A DNA stretch of 64,000 nucleotides from Clostridium_AD sp964467165 (GCA_964467165.1 CAYXOL010000003.1:90544-154543); one strand, 5' to 3'; numbered from the stretch's first letter, positions 41,116 through 51,501 are shown. Program-made: numbers and translations. The notes: a model not told the origin generated them from the letters alone.

Positions 41116-41943
41116 TTATAAAGAAATAGTGCCAATTTTAATTAAAAACAACAGTGCTATACCCACAATTATTCTATAAATAGCGAAAACCTTCATAGGT
41201 TTACTCTTCAAATATGCAACAAATCTTTCAACCACAATTAATGAAACCAAAAAAGCCGTCACGAACCCGATAACCAAAGTAATAACTTCCCCACTAGTAA
41301 AGTTCATTCCGCTTTTATATAGTGTTAGTGTTGTTGCTCCTATCATAGTTGGTATAGCTAAAAAGAATGAAAACTCAGTTGCAGCAACAGTAGAAACACC
41401 ACTAACCCAGCCGCCCATTATAGTTGATGCGGACCTAGACATCCCTGGCCAAAGTGCTAAACATTGGTAAAATCCTATTCTAACTGCTTGTCTAATATTA
41501 ATCTGCTCTATGTTTTTCGTTATATCCCTTGACCTATATTTTTTTTCTATAATAATCATTAGAATCCCGCCAACTACCAAACCAACGGATACTGTGCCTG
41601 CATTAAAAAGATACTCATCAATCTTATCATTTAAAATAAATCCAAAGAATGCAGCTGGTAAAAATGCCACTATAATATTAGTCCAAAACTTAACTCCTGA
41701 TGGTTTCAACTTAAAAAACTCCACAACTGAATTCCATATTTTATTCCAATATAAAACTATAATTGCAAGAATAGCACCCAGTTGAATGACCACTTCAAAT
41801 GAATTTGCAAATGCTCCCTTAAAATTTATAATGTTTCCTGCAATAATCATATGCCCTGTGGAGGAAATAGGAATAAATTCTGTTACCCCTTCTACTATGG
41901 CTATTATTATAGCCTTTAGTACCAATGTAATGTTTAAATCCAT
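41116..41943 (-). CDS. uppP: Undecaprenyl-diphosphatase (UppP/BacA)
   Basis: 275 residues, about seven to eight membrane helices. Signatures: 'EGVTEFIPISSTGHMII' (about 18-34) with the conserved Glu and Ser, and 'WPGMSRSASTIMGG' with the catalytic Arg/Ser. It removes a phosphate from undecaprenyl pyrophosphate to recycle the lipid carrier for wall synthesis, and raises bacitracin tolerance. Monocistronic with SD AAGGAG. The 248-bp gap towards pfkA (40868-41115) holds only a TGCTATT/AATAGCA dyad near 40902-40947. Confidence 0.95.
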   Translation of the reverse strand: MDLNITLVLKAIIIAIVEGVTEFIPISSTGHMIIAGNIINFKGAFANSFEVVIQLGAILAIIVLYWNKIWNSVVEFFKLKPSGVKFWTNIIVAFLPAAFFGFILNDKIDEYLFNAGTVSVGLVVGGILMIIIEKKYRSRDITKNIEQINIRQAVRIGFYQCLALWPGMSRSASTIMGGWVSGVSTVAATEFSFFLAIPTMIGATTLTLYKSGMNFTSGEVITLVIGFVTAFLVSLIVVERFVAYLKSKPMKVFAIYRIIVGIALLFLIKIGTISL

Positions 41944-42044
41944 ATATTACTCGCTCCTTACCCCAAAAATTTAAATAATCCTTTTCATTATACTATATCC
42001 TGTGGATAAATATACTTAGAATCAGATTATATTATTCTAAATGT

Positions 42045-43157
42045 TTATTTTTCTATTACCACTTCTCTCTTTAGCGTCTTACCATCTAGTGACAATTTAA
42101 TAGAGTTCAGTCCTTTGACAATTTGCAAATCAAAATAAGTATCTACCTTTATATAGTCACCACCATTAACGCTTATGAAGTACTTTGTTAGCATATAACT
42201 ATTCATAAAGGCTCCAACTGTAAAATTTTCTATTTCTTTCGTATCATTTTTCAAATCTTTCTTTGCAACTATTAAGGTTGGGATTTCATCCGCATTGTTA
42301 TTAACATACTTTATTTTAGGAGATATAATAAATGCCTGCGGATTATTAACAAAGATAGTAGGTTGAATAAACCCTTCCTTTGCTTCTAACGTAGGAAGCT
42401 GCCCTTGTTTTAAAAATGTAATTTTGGAATTACTTTTTAGCTCACCATACTTATTATTATCCACAGAGATACTATAGCTTTCATAATAACCCTTCATGTT
42501 TTTTACATATTTATTAGTATCTTTTAAGCCCATGATTTTAACTTTGTCTATTCCCTTGCTTATTACTTCAACAGCACTTAGTGGAATGCCTGCATCAGTC
42601 ATATAACATCCATTTACACCATCTATCATTATCCATTTATTATAACTTTTACTCCATATCTCACATATATTAAAATATGACTTTCCACTAACCTTTTTAT
42701 TACTACTTCTTAATACTCCCGGACGTACACTAATTCCAATAGAAGCTAAACTTTCCTCATAAATAGTAGTATAATCATTATCTGATATCTTAGTTCCCCC
42801 AAAAGCCTGTTCCATTATTTTCAAAGCGCTTTTATCACTTGTCATAGAATTACTTTGAGCTTTCACCTTTCCATTAATAAATTCCATGATTTTTATAGAG
42901 TTGTCAAACTCATCCTTATTCTTACCTATTACTTTATCTAATCCATAAGTTTTTTTAAGTTTTAATAAGTTTTCATTCTCAGTATTTAAGTAATAAAAGT
43001 GAATATTATTTCCACTATAAAAATTTTCCCATTTAGTGATTTTCATACCATCTTGCCTTGTATTCAAATCTGATTTAGCTTTAATACTCCAAATCATAAG
43101 CGCTACAGTTATAAGAACAAATAATATAATTCTATAAGGAATACTATTTCTTTTCAT
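42045..43157 (-). CDS. Membrane-anchored transglutaminase-like protein, catalytic residues not evident
   Basis: 370 residues with one N-terminal membrane helix (about 8-27), the rest outside the cell. The middle (about 115-185) resembles a transglutaminase-like domain: 'EESLASIGISVRPGVLRS' followed by 'NICEIWSKSYNKWIMIDGVNGCYMTDAG', parallel to the usual 'ALGIPARPV ... HVWNEVWL..GWVLVDPT'. The expected catalytic Cys before the first segment reads as Tyr/Glu, and the His reads as Asn. A C-terminal beta-rich domain follows. A structural or binding role is likelier than catalysis. Function unknown, SD GGAGG. Confidence 0.6.
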   Translation of the reverse strand: MKRNSIPYRIILFVLITVALMIWSIKAKSDLNTRQDGMKITKWENFYSGNNIHFYYLNTENENLLKLKKTYGLDKVIGKNKDEFDNSIKIMEFINGKVKAQSNSMTSDKSALKIMEQAFGGTKISDNDYTTIYEESLASIGISVRPGVLRSSNKKVSGKSYFNICEIWSKSYNKWIMIDGVNGCYMTDAGIPLSAVEVISKGIDKVKIMGLKDTNKYVKNMKGYYESYSISVDNNKYGELKSNSKITFLKQGQLPTLEAKEGFIQPTIFVNNPQAFIISPKIKYVNNNADEIPTLIVAKKDLKNDTKEIENFTVGAFMNSYMLTKYFISVNGGDYIKVDTYFDLQIVKGLNSIKLSLDGKTLKREVVIEK

Positions 43158-43263
43158 AATGCCTCCTCATGCTATAGTTGTTAAATGATAAATTACAGAA
43201 TGTTGTCTACCCTAAAATAAATTCACATTTATTTAATGATTATAACATATTTGTAGCTAAAAT

Positions 43264-43314
43264 TACATAAAAACCCCAACCACAAATTAGAATCTTTGCA
43301 CTGGGGTTTTTATG
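43264..43314. terminator. pckA terminator
   Basis: ACATAAAAACCCC pairs with GGGGTTTTTATGT, with a 25-nt loop. It directly follows the pckA stop codon on the minus strand. Confidence 0.8.
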
Positions 43315-44892
43315 TTATATACTTATGGGACCAGCTTTTTTTATACTTTCTGGAACTCCTTTAAATTTACTGAAGTTTATGGCAAATTTATAAGCTAATT
43401 CACTAGCTTTCAATTTATATTCATTTTTATCTGTCCATGTATTTTCTGGGTTTAATATTTCAGATGGGACATTTGGCACCGATGCCGGCATTGCTACTTT
43501 AAATATTGGATGCTCTGTATACACTACATCCTTAAGCATACCATCAAGCGCTGCTTTTACCATGGCCCTTGTATATGAAAGTTTCATTCTTGAACCCACC
43601 CCATACTCTCCACCAATCCAACCTGTGTTCACCAAAAACACCTCCGTGTCATGCTTATCTATTCTATCACCTAAGAGTTTTGCATAAACTGATGGTTTCA
43701 TTAGCATAAAAGGTTCTCCAAAGCAAGCTGAAAAAGTGGCTTTAGGCTTAGTAATTCCACGTTCTGTACCTGCCAATTTGCTTGTATATCCTGAGATGAA
43801 ATGATACATGGCAGCTTCTTTAGAAAGCTTTGAAATTGGTGGAATAACCCCAAACGCATCTGCTGTTAAAAATATTATAGTGCTTGGATGTCCACCAATT
43901 CCGCTTAACTGAGCATTTGGAATATATTCTAATGGATATGCTCCCCTAGTATTCTCTGTTAAGCTACCATCATCATAATCAGGTATGTTATCACCATCAA
44001 GTACAACATTTTCAAGGAGAGCACCAAATTTTAATGCTGAGTAAATTTCACTCTCTTTATTTTTATCTAACTTTATAGTTTTAGCATAACATCCACCTTC
44101 AAAGTTAAACACTCCACTATCACACCAACCATGCTCGTCATCACCAACAAGTTTTCTTTCTGGATCGGCAGACAGTGTAGTTTTTCCCGTACCTGACAAT
44201 CCAAAGAATACCGCCGTTTCGCCGTTTTTACCTATGTTTGAAGAACAATGCATTGGAAATACGCCTCTTAGTGGCAATAAGAAATTCATTATTGAAAAAA
44301 CAGATTTTTTAATTTCTCCTGCATATTGCGTTCCACCGATTAATACAATTTTTTTATCAAAATTCACTATAATAAAAGCTTCAGAATTTATTCCGTCAAT
44401 TGCTCCTTTTGCCTTAAATCCGGGGGCCGCAATAATTGTGAATTCAGCCACATGATGATCAAGCATTTCTTTATCTGGTCTTCTAAATAATTGATTAGAA
44501 AGTAGTGCCTCTGAAGCAAACTCATTCACTACTCTAATAGGTAATTTATATTCTTCCATTGCACCAACATAACCGTCAAACACAAATAATTCTTTATCAC
44601 TTAAGTATTTACAAACTTTAAGGTACAACTCATCAAAAACATTTTCTTCTATAGGTAAATTTGTCTCTCCCCAATTTATTAGTTTCACAACGCTTTCTTG
44701 TGAAACTATAAATCTATCCTTAGGCGATCTTCCTGTATATTTACCTGTGTTTACGACCAATGCACCAGTTTCTGATAAAGTACCTTCTTGTCTTAGCAAT
44801 GCAAATCTTACTAAATCAGCTACAGGTAAATTCCTGTATATTTTTTCTGATGTTTGTATATTTAAATAGTTTAAATTATCTAAACAATCCAC
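43315..44892 (-). CDS. pckA: Phosphoenolpyruvate carboxykinase (ATP)
   Basis: 525 residues, full length. 'GKYTGRSPKDRF' binds the substrate. 'GLSGTGKTTLSADP' is the kinase P-loop (about 234-247), with 'LVGDDEHGW' following (metal), and 'NTRGAYPLEYI'. It interconverts oxaloacetate plus ATP with PEP plus CO2. In anaerobes it may run in either direction. The start is GTG at 44892 with GGGGGTAA 6-7 nt upstream. A TTGCAT-16-TAATAT promoter lies near 44950-44980, and an imperfect dyad around TTCCGGAA in its spacer could be an operator. Confidence 0.95.
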   Translation of the reverse strand: MDCLDNLNYLNIQTSEKIYRNLPVADLVRFALLRQEGTLSETGALVVNTGKYTGRSPKDRFIVSQESVVKLINWGETNLPIEENVFDELYLKVCKYLSDKELFVFDGYVGAMEEYKLPIRVVNEFASEALLSNQLFRRPDKEMLDHHVAEFTIIAAPGFKAKGAIDGINSEAFIIVNFDKKIVLIGGTQYAGEIKKSVFSIMNFLLPLRGVFPMHCSSNIGKNGETAVFFGLSGTGKTTLSADPERKLVGDDEHGWCDSGVFNFEGGCYAKTIKLDKNKESEIYSALKFGALLENVVLDGDNIPDYDDGSLTENTRGAYPLEYIPNAQLSGIGGHPSTIIFLTADAFGVIPPISKLSKEAAMYHFISGYTSKLAGTERGITKPKATFSACFGEPFMLMKPSVYAKLLGDRIDKHDTEVFLVNTGWIGGEYGVGSRMKLSYTRAMVKAALDGMLKDVVYTEHPIFKVAMPASVPNVPSEILNPENTWTDKNEYKLKASELAYKFAINFSKFKGVPESIKKAGPISI

Positions 44893-45251
44893 AATATTAC
44901 CCCCGATTACTATATTAATGTAATTACTAAATTGATCATTATACTAATATATTACATCATTCCGGAAATAATGCAAGAAAAAAATTATATAAATATAAAT
45001 TTAACGTCTTTTTGAATACCTTCTGTCATTATGACTCATTTTTATATTTTAAGCATATTCTTATAATTTTATACGCTACACTAATATGTTTTATAAGTGC
45101 ACCGCCTTAAATGTGGCTATAACTACCTATTACCTACATATATAAAATAATATTCACTTTTACTTTGCTACAATGGAGTGATTTTGAAAAAAATAGCTGG
45201 GAAGTAATGTTCCTCACAATGACTAATATTAGGTTTTAAAATTCATACAAA

Positions 45252-45295
45252 AAAATATATATAAAATCAAACAAGTTTGATTTTATATATATTTT
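45252..45295. terminator. AT-rich bidirectional hairpin
   Basis: Perfect 21-bp inverted repeat around AA (arms 45252-45272 and 45275-45295, inner ATCAAAC/GTTTGAT), overlapping the stop of the EamA gene. The remaining gap to pckA (about 44990-45250) shows no gene or clear signal. Confidence 0.75.
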
Positions 45296-46151
45296 ATTTT
45301 CTTATACTATATATTGCATATACTACTAGACTAGTACCAATTATTTGCATATATCCAATTTGCTCATGTAAGATAAAAAATGATACAAGCATAGCAGTGG
45401 GTATTTCTAGATTTCCTATAATTGATACCTTTAGCGACCCTATATGCTTTATGGCTGCATATAATAGTGTTAAGGGGATTATTTCACAAAATATTGCAAG
45501 TATCACAGTATACCCCAGAAGGCTAAGACTTACCCCTCCCTTAAAAACAAATGATGGGAACCTATATATCATAAGGGATATTAATGAAAAAAAAGTAGAA
45601 TATGCATTAATAGTAAGTGGTGCCAGGCCTTGCAATTTTTCTTCGCTATAAATATTCATAAAGGCATAAAACATTGCACATACTAAAGCTAATATTACCC
45701 CCTTAAGTGAATACTTAAAATTTCCAGATAGGATATCCAAGGTTAAAACACATCCAAAGAATGCTAAAACCACTGCAAAAAGCTTTTTAAAGCTTAGAGA
45801 ATTTTTTTTAAATAGGATTGAATATATAAATACCATTAAAGGATAAGTGTAGAGTAATATTGCCACCATGGGAATAGGCAAATACTCGAAAGATATATAA
45901 TACAATACCGTCATAAAAGTATTCCCAATGATTCCAAGCACAGCCAATCTAAATAATTGCACTTTTGTTATGAAAAATGACTCTTTATTAAAAATATAGA
46001 GGAGTATAAACATTAACGGCACTGCTATAATATATTGCAGTGTTAATAAACTTATAGAATCAATTCCACCCACAAAAGCTAGCTTTACAAAGAGCCCAGC
46101 ACTACCAAATAATACAGCAGAGAGAATTGAATAAATATATCCTTTTTTCAA
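45294..46151 (-). CDS. EamA/DMT family transporter
   Basis: 285 residues, ten hydrophobic helices in two repeated EamA halves ('AVLFGSAGLFVKLAF' in the first, 'ALVCAMFYAFMNIYSEE' opening the second). It belongs to the drug/metabolite transporter superfamily. The substrate is unknown; relatives export amino acids or metabolites. It starts 21 nt after the TPR gene stop (46173), so the two are probably co-transcribed. The SD-like AAGGTG is near the ATG. Confidence 0.85.
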   Translation of the reverse strand: MKKGYIYSILSAVLFGSAGLFVKLAFVGGIDSISLLTLQYIIAVPLMFILLYIFNKESFFITKVQLFRLAVLGIIGNTFMTVLYYISFEYLPIPMVAILLYTYPLMVFIYSILFKKNSLSFKKLFAVVLAFFGCVLTLDILSGNFKYSLKGVILALVCAMFYAFMNIYSEEKLQGLAPLTINAYSTFFSLISLMIYRFPSFVFKGGVSLSLLGYTVILAIFCEIIPLTLLYAAIKHIGSLKVSIIGNLEIPTAMLVSFFILHEQIGYMQIIGTSLVVYAIYSIRK

Positions 46152-46172
46152 TATAACACACCTTTCGGTTAT

Positions 46173-47873
46173 TTAATAAAATAATGTAAACTCCGGAATT
46201 TTCAATTCTTCATTATCCTTGCCCTTAGTATAGCTTTCCTTTAATTTTAGGACTTTATCATAATTGTCCACAATGATTTTTTTAGTGTAATCATCATAAG
46301 AGTCATTAAGTCCCTGGTAAGCTTTGCTTATATTATAAAAACCCTTTTGTAAATCCTGATTAAAATTGATATAGTAACATCCCGCATTATTTAAAGTTAA
46401 AATATCATCTTCATCCGCTAGATACGCAGCATCAATTTCAATCTTAGCTTGTACTTGGTTATTTTTAGTCATATATATAGTGGCTAAGGTTCTATGATAT
46501 TTAGACACTAATTCATTTAATTTACTACAACTCTTTAAGATTTTGATTGCATCTTCTACCTCTCCATCAGCCAGCTTTATTAGTGCCATATTGTATTTTA
46601 TCTCTGCATCTCGCGGCTTTATAATTGATGCTAAATTATAATATTCTAGAGCTTTTGAACTATCATCTGCATTGTACCAATAATAGTTTGCTAAATTAAT
46701 CATTATATTATAATTATAAGGTTCTTTAACTAATGCGGTTCTAAAATAAGGCTCCGCTGCGAGTTTCGTGGACTGCCCTTTCAATATTTCCGGCATTAAA
46801 AACCCATAATTATCTGGATACTCAGGATTTAGCTCAATAGATTTATTGCAATACTCTTTAGCCTTTTCATAATCTTTCTTATATAAATAATACCAACCCG
46901 CGCTATGACACACTCTATAATCATTGGGATGTTTTGAAATCACACTTTGAATTAATTTATCAGACTTCTCTAGTTCATTCATGTTTTTATAAACATTAGC
47001 TTTTATTAATTCAATTTGCATAGTTCCTACATTCTTACTTTGCATTTCATCAATTAATTTGTTAGCTTGATCTGAAGTGTCCGCACTAAGGGAATATATC
47101 TTAGCTAGCCACATTTTATATGATAACTCATTAGGATACTTTTTAGAAAGTTCAGTTATATTTTGAAGTAGTGCATCCTTATCATATAGTGCTACTTGAG
47201 CTAGCACATCATAGATCTTATATTCATCCTTATTTATTTCCCATGCATTTTTTAGCAGCGTATATCCCTCTTCCCATTTTCCTAGTAGCATAAGCATTCT
47301 AGAATATTCAGAAGTATCATAAGACGATTTTGTGTCCACAGGATATTTTGTCATAAGTTCAATTGCGCTATCAACCTTTTCATTTCCCATATAAACTGTA
47401 AACATAGTTTTTATCAAACTTTTATTTTTAGGGTATTTACTTAATGCAATTTCTCCATCTTTTAGGGCTGCTTTATATTCCCCATTTATGAATTCAGTAA
47501 AAACCATTGAATTATAGCTCTTCGCATCTATAGTTTCATATTTCCTTGAGATATCAATATATTTTAATGAATTCACTAAATCATTTTTAACAGAATAAAC
47601 TTCTGCTATTTTAATATTCCATTTTGGTGAGCCTTTATCCAATTCTACAAGCTCACTATATTTTTCAATAGCTAAATCATATTCTTGAGTAAAAAAATAT
47701 TTTTCCGCCTGCAGAGCGTATTTACTTAATTCCATTCTATTATGTGTTATAGTTATAATTGTAATGCTTATAACTGTAACACATAATAGAATTAAATAAA
47801 GCGCTATTTTTTTACCCCCTAATTCTTTTAATATATTATTTAAAATAGATTTTATTTTATCTAATTTCACCAT
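46173..47873 (-). CDS. Membrane-anchored TPR-repeat protein
   Basis: 566 residues. One membrane helix (about 22-43) is followed by at least ten tetratricopeptide repeats, for example 'ALQAEKYFFTQEYDLAIEKYSELVELDKGSP', 'AGWYYLYKKDYEKAKEYCNKSIELNPEYP' and 'NYYWYNADDSSKALEYYNLASIIKPRD'. A protein-binding scaffold outside or at the membrane is likely; partner unknown. First gene of a probable two-gene unit with the EamA transporter. Confidence 0.8.
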   Translation of the reverse strand: MVKLDKIKSILNNILKELGGKKIALYLILLCVTVISITIITITHNRMELSKYALQAEKYFFTQEYDLAIEKYSELVELDKGSPKWNIKIAEVYSVKNDLVNSLKYIDISRKYETIDAKSYNSMVFTEFINGEYKAALKDGEIALSKYPKNKSLIKTMFTVYMGNEKVDSAIELMTKYPVDTKSSYDTSEYSRMLMLLGKWEEGYTLLKNAWEINKDEYKIYDVLAQVALYDKDALLQNITELSKKYPNELSYKMWLAKIYSLSADTSDQANKLIDEMQSKNVGTMQIELIKANVYKNMNELEKSDKLIQSVISKHPNDYRVCHSAGWYYLYKKDYEKAKEYCNKSIELNPEYPDNYGFLMPEILKGQSTKLAAEPYFRTALVKEPYNYNIMINLANYYWYNADDSSKALEYYNLASIIKPRDAEIKYNMALIKLADGEVEDAIKILKSCSKLNELVSKYHRTLATIYMTKNNQVQAKIEIDAAYLADEDDILTLNNAGCYYINFNQDLQKGFYNISKAYQGLNDSYDDYTKKIIVDNYDKVLKLKESYTKGKDNEELKIPEFTLFY

Positions 47874-48111
47874 AACTCCACCTCTTTTAAATTTGTACCA
47901 TTTAGAATATTGAAAGATTTATGTATAAATTCATAAACAATTCATTGCAAGATAAACTATAGTCATATTCTAACAAATACAAAGATAAAAAGCTATACTA
48001 TTTAATATGTTAGACATTTATGCAACATTGTTATAAAATTATATTGAATTAAATATTGATTATATATTGTGAAGCACCGCGCACTATATAAATATAACGG
48101 GGGGCATTTTT

Positions 48112-49305
48112 TTGAAAAAATCACGCAAACGAAAATTAAATAAAAAAAAGGCAATAAGAAATATATCTTTACTACTATTTTTTTCTATAATTTTAACCAC
48201 AGCCATTGTTAAATCAATTTCTTATACCCTTAAAAAGCACAATACAGAGCAGAATATTTCAAGTAAGGACAATAAACCTATAAGCTCTATACCGGAAGTG
48301 AAACCTACTCTGGTGGATACCTCTACCAAGGTAGCTACTACTGTTAAGAATACGCAAGTACTTCTTTCCGCTGTGGGAGACTGCACTATAGGAACTGATA
48401 GTAAATTTAACTATGCTACTAGTCTTCCTGCTATGGTAACAAATTCGAATAAAGATTTTTCCTATTATTTTAAAAATGTATACAACATTTTTAGCCAGGA
48501 TGACGTTACCATTGCCAATTTAGAAACAACCTTTACTGATTCAAATGATAAAGAAGAAAAACAATTTAACTTTAAATCTACTAGCGATTTTGCTAAAACT
48601 TTAACTCTTGGCTCTATTGAAGGAGTAAATATTTCTAACAACCATATTTATGATTATAAAGAAAAGGGATTTCAAGATACAAAGCTTGCCCTTGCAAAAG
48701 AAAAAATCAATTACTTTGGAGAAGATTCAAAGTGGATAACAAAAATCAAAGAACAATCCTTTGGATTTTTAGGTTATAGGGCATGGTCTCCAGACCAAAA
48801 ATTTCTGAGTAAGTTGAAGAAAGATATTTTAGAATTAAAAAAGACTAACTGCGTAGTAGTTATAAACTTTCATTGGGGGAATGAAAGCCAGTATTATCCT
48901 ATAGAGGCACAAACTAATCTTGCACATTTTGCTATAGATAACGGTGCCGATATAATCTTAGGCCATCACCCTCATGTAATTCAAGGCATTGAACAATATA
49001 AAAATAGGATTATTGCCTATAGTTTAGGAAATTTCTGTTTTGGTGGCAACTCTAATCCGCGAGATAAGGATACCTTTATTTTTCAGAGTAATTTAAAATT
49101 CACAAATGATAAATTAACCTCTATTGGCATACGCGTTATCCCTTGTAGTATATCCTCAGTGGAGTATAAAAATGACTATTGTCCAACACCACTTACGGGA
49201 GTGGCTAAGGCAAATTTACTAACTAACTTAAATAAGCTATCCCAAAATTCAGGTTTTAAAATAAGTGATGAGTTTTTCTATATTAATGTCAATAATAATA
49301 GATAA
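48112..49305 (+). CDS. CapA family metallophosphatase-like protein
   Basis: 397 residues. A strongly basic N-terminus and one membrane helix (about 18-40) are followed by a Ser/Thr/Lys linker and the CapA domain (about 85-360): 'AVGDCTIGTD', 'ANLETTFTD', 'NISNNHIYDY', 'VINFHWGNE', 'LGHHPHVIQG' and 'AYSLGNFCFGG', the calcineurin-like metal-binding series. CapA proteins act in poly-gamma-glutamate capsule synthesis or related surface polymers; no capBC genes are next to it. The start is TTG with GGGGGG about 8 nt upstream. It may be co-transcribed with murT (24 nt downstream). Confidence 0.88.
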   Translation: MKKSRKRKLNKKKAIRNISLLLFFSIILTTAIVKSISYTLKKHNTEQNISSKDNKPISSIPEVKPTLVDTSTKVATTVKNTQVLLSAVGDCTIGTDSKFNYATSLPAMVTNSNKDFSYYFKNVYNIFSQDDVTIANLETTFTDSNDKEEKQFNFKSTSDFAKTLTLGSIEGVNISNNHIYDYKEKGFQDTKLALAKEKINYFGEDSKWITKIKEQSFGFLGYRAWSPDQKFLSKLKKDILELKKTNCVVVINFHWGNESQYYPIEAQTNLAHFAIDNGADIILGHHPHVIQGIEQYKNRIIAYSLGNFCFGGNSNPRDKDTFIFQSNLKFTNDKLTSIGIRVIPCSISSVEYKNDYCPTPLTGVAKANLLTNLNKLSQNSGFKISDEFFYINVNNNR

Positions 49306-49331
49306 TTTAATAAGTATAATTAAAGGATGTG

Positions 49332-50687
49332 TTGGAAATTAAAATTCAGTCATTGCTAAGTATCTTAGCTTCAAAATTTATTATGAAATTATCAGTAGTT
49401 TTATTTAAAGGTGGCACAAATTTCCCCGGCAAAATAGCCTTAAAGCTTGATCCCCATATATTAAAAATCATAGCTTCTAATTATGAGGTTATTCTCGTAA
49501 CCGGCACAAATGGAAAAACTACCACCACTAGCATGATTTACAGCATGATAAAAGAAAGTGATAGACCAGTAATCACAAATAATACTGGTGCAAATATGTA
49601 TACAGGAATAGTTGCTTGTTTTATTGCTAACTACTCATTTAAAAAATCCAGTATAAAAAAAATTGCTGTTATTGAAGTTGATGAGGCCAATGTTAAGTTT
49701 ATAACTGATTATATATCTCCCACCATTATTACTATTACTAATTTATTTAGGGATCAATTAGATAGATATGGTGAGGTATATACCACTCTTAAGAAGATCA
49801 TGGAAGGTGTAGAAAAAACACCTACTTCCACCCTTATTCTTAATGGTGATGAATCTTTACTTGGAAACCTAAACCTTAAAAATCCTATATTATACTATGG
49901 TTTTGCTACTAAGGTAAATGAGAACAAACTAGTTGATATAAATGCAGATGCTAAGTTTTGCACCGTATGCAAAGCCCCTTATGAATATAACTTTATAACC
50001 TATAACCATCTAGGCGATTTTTATTGCAGTAAATGCGGCTATAAACGCCCTGAACTCGACTACTGCGTAAATAAAATTGTTGAACTTTCCACTAGCGGTT
50101 CTACTGTTCATATAAACAATGCCGAGTATTACATAAACCAACCAGGCACTTATAATATATATAATGCCCTATGTGCATATTCCGTAGCTAAAACTCTTGG
50201 CATAGCTAATAATATTATAGAGCACTCTCTTAAAACTGTAGCTAGTAGTTTCGGAAGACAAGAAACCTTAAATATTGAAGGCATGGAGGTTAAAATAATT
50301 TTAGTTAAAAATCCTGCCGGTTACGATGAAGCTGTAAATACTATTAATTTGGATAAAAGAAAAATAAATTTATCCCTACTGCTAAATGATAATTATGCAG
50401 ATGGAAAAGATGTTTCCTGGATCTGGGACGTAAATTTCGAACGATTAACCTCCCTTAATATTAATAAAATTATTATATCCGGAATTCGCCTGTACGACAT
50501 GGCAATAAGACTGAAAGTAGCTGGTTTTCCAGCAGATTCCTTCCTCTTATGTGCAAAGGAAGAGGCCTTACTTCGCGAAATCAAATCTTGTGATGGCGAA
50601 GTAGTTTATATACTAGCAACCTATACTGCAATGATAGATTTTAGAAAGTTTTTACATGGCAAAGGTTATATCGATAAGATTTGGTAA
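49332..50687 (+). CDS. murT: Lipid II isoglutaminyl synthase, ligase subunit
   Basis: About 451 residues. Mur ligase P-loop 'VTGTNGKTTTTSMI' (about 57-70), 'NLFRDQLDRYGE', a four-cysteine zinc ribbon (CTVC...CSKC, about 212-237) specific for MurT, and the C-terminal DUF1727 domain ('DYADGKD'-like 'NDNYADGKDVSW'). With GatD it amidates D-Glu of lipid II to D-isoglutamine using ATP. The start is uncertain: TTG 49332 is preferred over GTG 49329 because AAAGGA is too close to the latter. gatD follows by 39 nt. Confidence 0.92.
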   Translation: MEIKIQSLLSILASKFIMKLSVVLFKGGTNFPGKIALKLDPHILKIIASNYEVILVTGTNGKTTTTSMIYSMIKESDRPVITNNTGANMYTGIVACFIANYSFKKSSIKKIAVIEVDEANVKFITDYISPTIITITNLFRDQLDRYGEVYTTLKKIMEGVEKTPTSTLILNGDESLLGNLNLKNPILYYGFATKVNENKLVDINADAKFCTVCKAPYEYNFITYNHLGDFYCSKCGYKRPELDYCVNKIVELSTSGSTVHINNAEYYINQPGTYNIYNALCAYSVAKTLGIANNIIEHSLKTVASSFGRQETLNIEGMEVKIILVKNPAGYDEAVNTINLDKRKINLSLLLNDNYADGKDVSWIWDVNFERLTSLNINKIIISGIRLYDMAIRLKVAGFPADSFLLCAKEEALLREIKSCDGEVVYILATYTAMIDFRKFLHGKGYIDKIW

Positions 50688-50726
50688 TAAATTAAGATTT
50701 AAAAATTATAATAGAAGGTGAATAAT

Positions 50727-51455
50727 ATGGAAATCAACATTTGTCATTTGTATCCTGATTTATTAAATGTATATGGAGATGTAGGAAATATTTTAATATT
50801 AAAACACAGAGCCAATCAGCGAGATATAACCGTAAATATTGTAAATATATCTATGGGTGATAATTTTAATGCAGAGGATTATGATATTGTATTTTTCGGT
50901 GGAGGACAAGATTATGAGCAGGCTATAGTTTCCCCAGACCTAATAGAATTTAAGAAATCTGCTATTAATGACTATATTCAAAGTGGAAAAGTGTTTTTAG
51001 CCATTTGTGGAGGATATCAATTGCTTGGGAAATATTATACTACTCCAGACGGTGAAAAGCTTGAGGGTCTAGGCATTTTAGATATTTACACGGAGGGCGG
51101 GGATAAACGGTTTATAGGAAACACTGTTATTTACAATGAGGCTTTCGATGAAACTTATGTAGGCTTCGAAAATCACTCAGGAAGAACATATATTAATGAT
51201 TTAAAACCACTTGGCAAAGTTTTAGTTGGTTACGGTAATAACGGAGAAGATGGAGGAGAGGGTTGTGTTTATAAAAATACCTATTGCACTTATTTTCATG
51301 GTTCTCTTTTATCTAAAAATCCTGAACTTGCAGACAGGATACTGCAACTAGCCTTAAACAATAAATATAGTGAGGTAGCTTTAACTTCCCTTGACGATAG
51401 CCTAGAACTTAAGGCTAAAGAATTCATAATAAATAGAGAAACTTTGAATAAATAA
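50727..51455 (+). CDS. gatD: Lipid II isoglutaminyl synthase, glutamine amidotransferase subunit
   Basis: 242 residues from ATG 50727 (SD GAAGGTGA; an in-frame GTG at 50718 lies within the SD). Class I glutaminase-like domain: 'DIVFFGGGQDYEQ', nucleophile Cys in 'FLAICGGYQLLG' (about 93), His in 'YFHGSLLSKNPELAD', and 'NHSGRTYI'. It supplies ammonia from glutamine to MurT. This is the conserved murT-gatD pair controlling peptidoglycan amidation, essential in several Gram-positive bacteria. Confidence 0.93.
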   Translation: MEINICHLYPDLLNVYGDVGNILILKHRANQRDITVNIVNISMGDNFNAEDYDIVFFGGGQDYEQAIVSPDLIEFKKSAINDYIQSGKVFLAICGGYQLLGKYYTTPDGEKLEGLGILDIYTEGGDKRFIGNTVIYNEAFDETYVGFENHSGRTYINDLKPLGKVLVGYGNNGEDGGEGCVYKNTYCTYFHGSLLSKNPELADRILQLALNNKYSEVALTSLDDSLELKAKEFIINRETLNK

Positions 51456-51501
51456 AAAAAAGATGTAGACTTAGGAAAATCCTAACCCTACATCTTTTTT
51501 T
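51454..51501. terminator. gatD / HTH-TPR bidirectional terminator
   Basis: AAAAAAAGATGTAG.CTTAGGA pairs with TCCTAA.CCTACATCTTTTTTT. The last codons of the convergent regulator (stop at 51488) lie within the right arm. Confidence 0.85.

Noticed and set aside
46173..47873. Possible secreted enzyme
   Set aside because: Only TPR repeats and one membrane anchor are visible. No catalytic motif.
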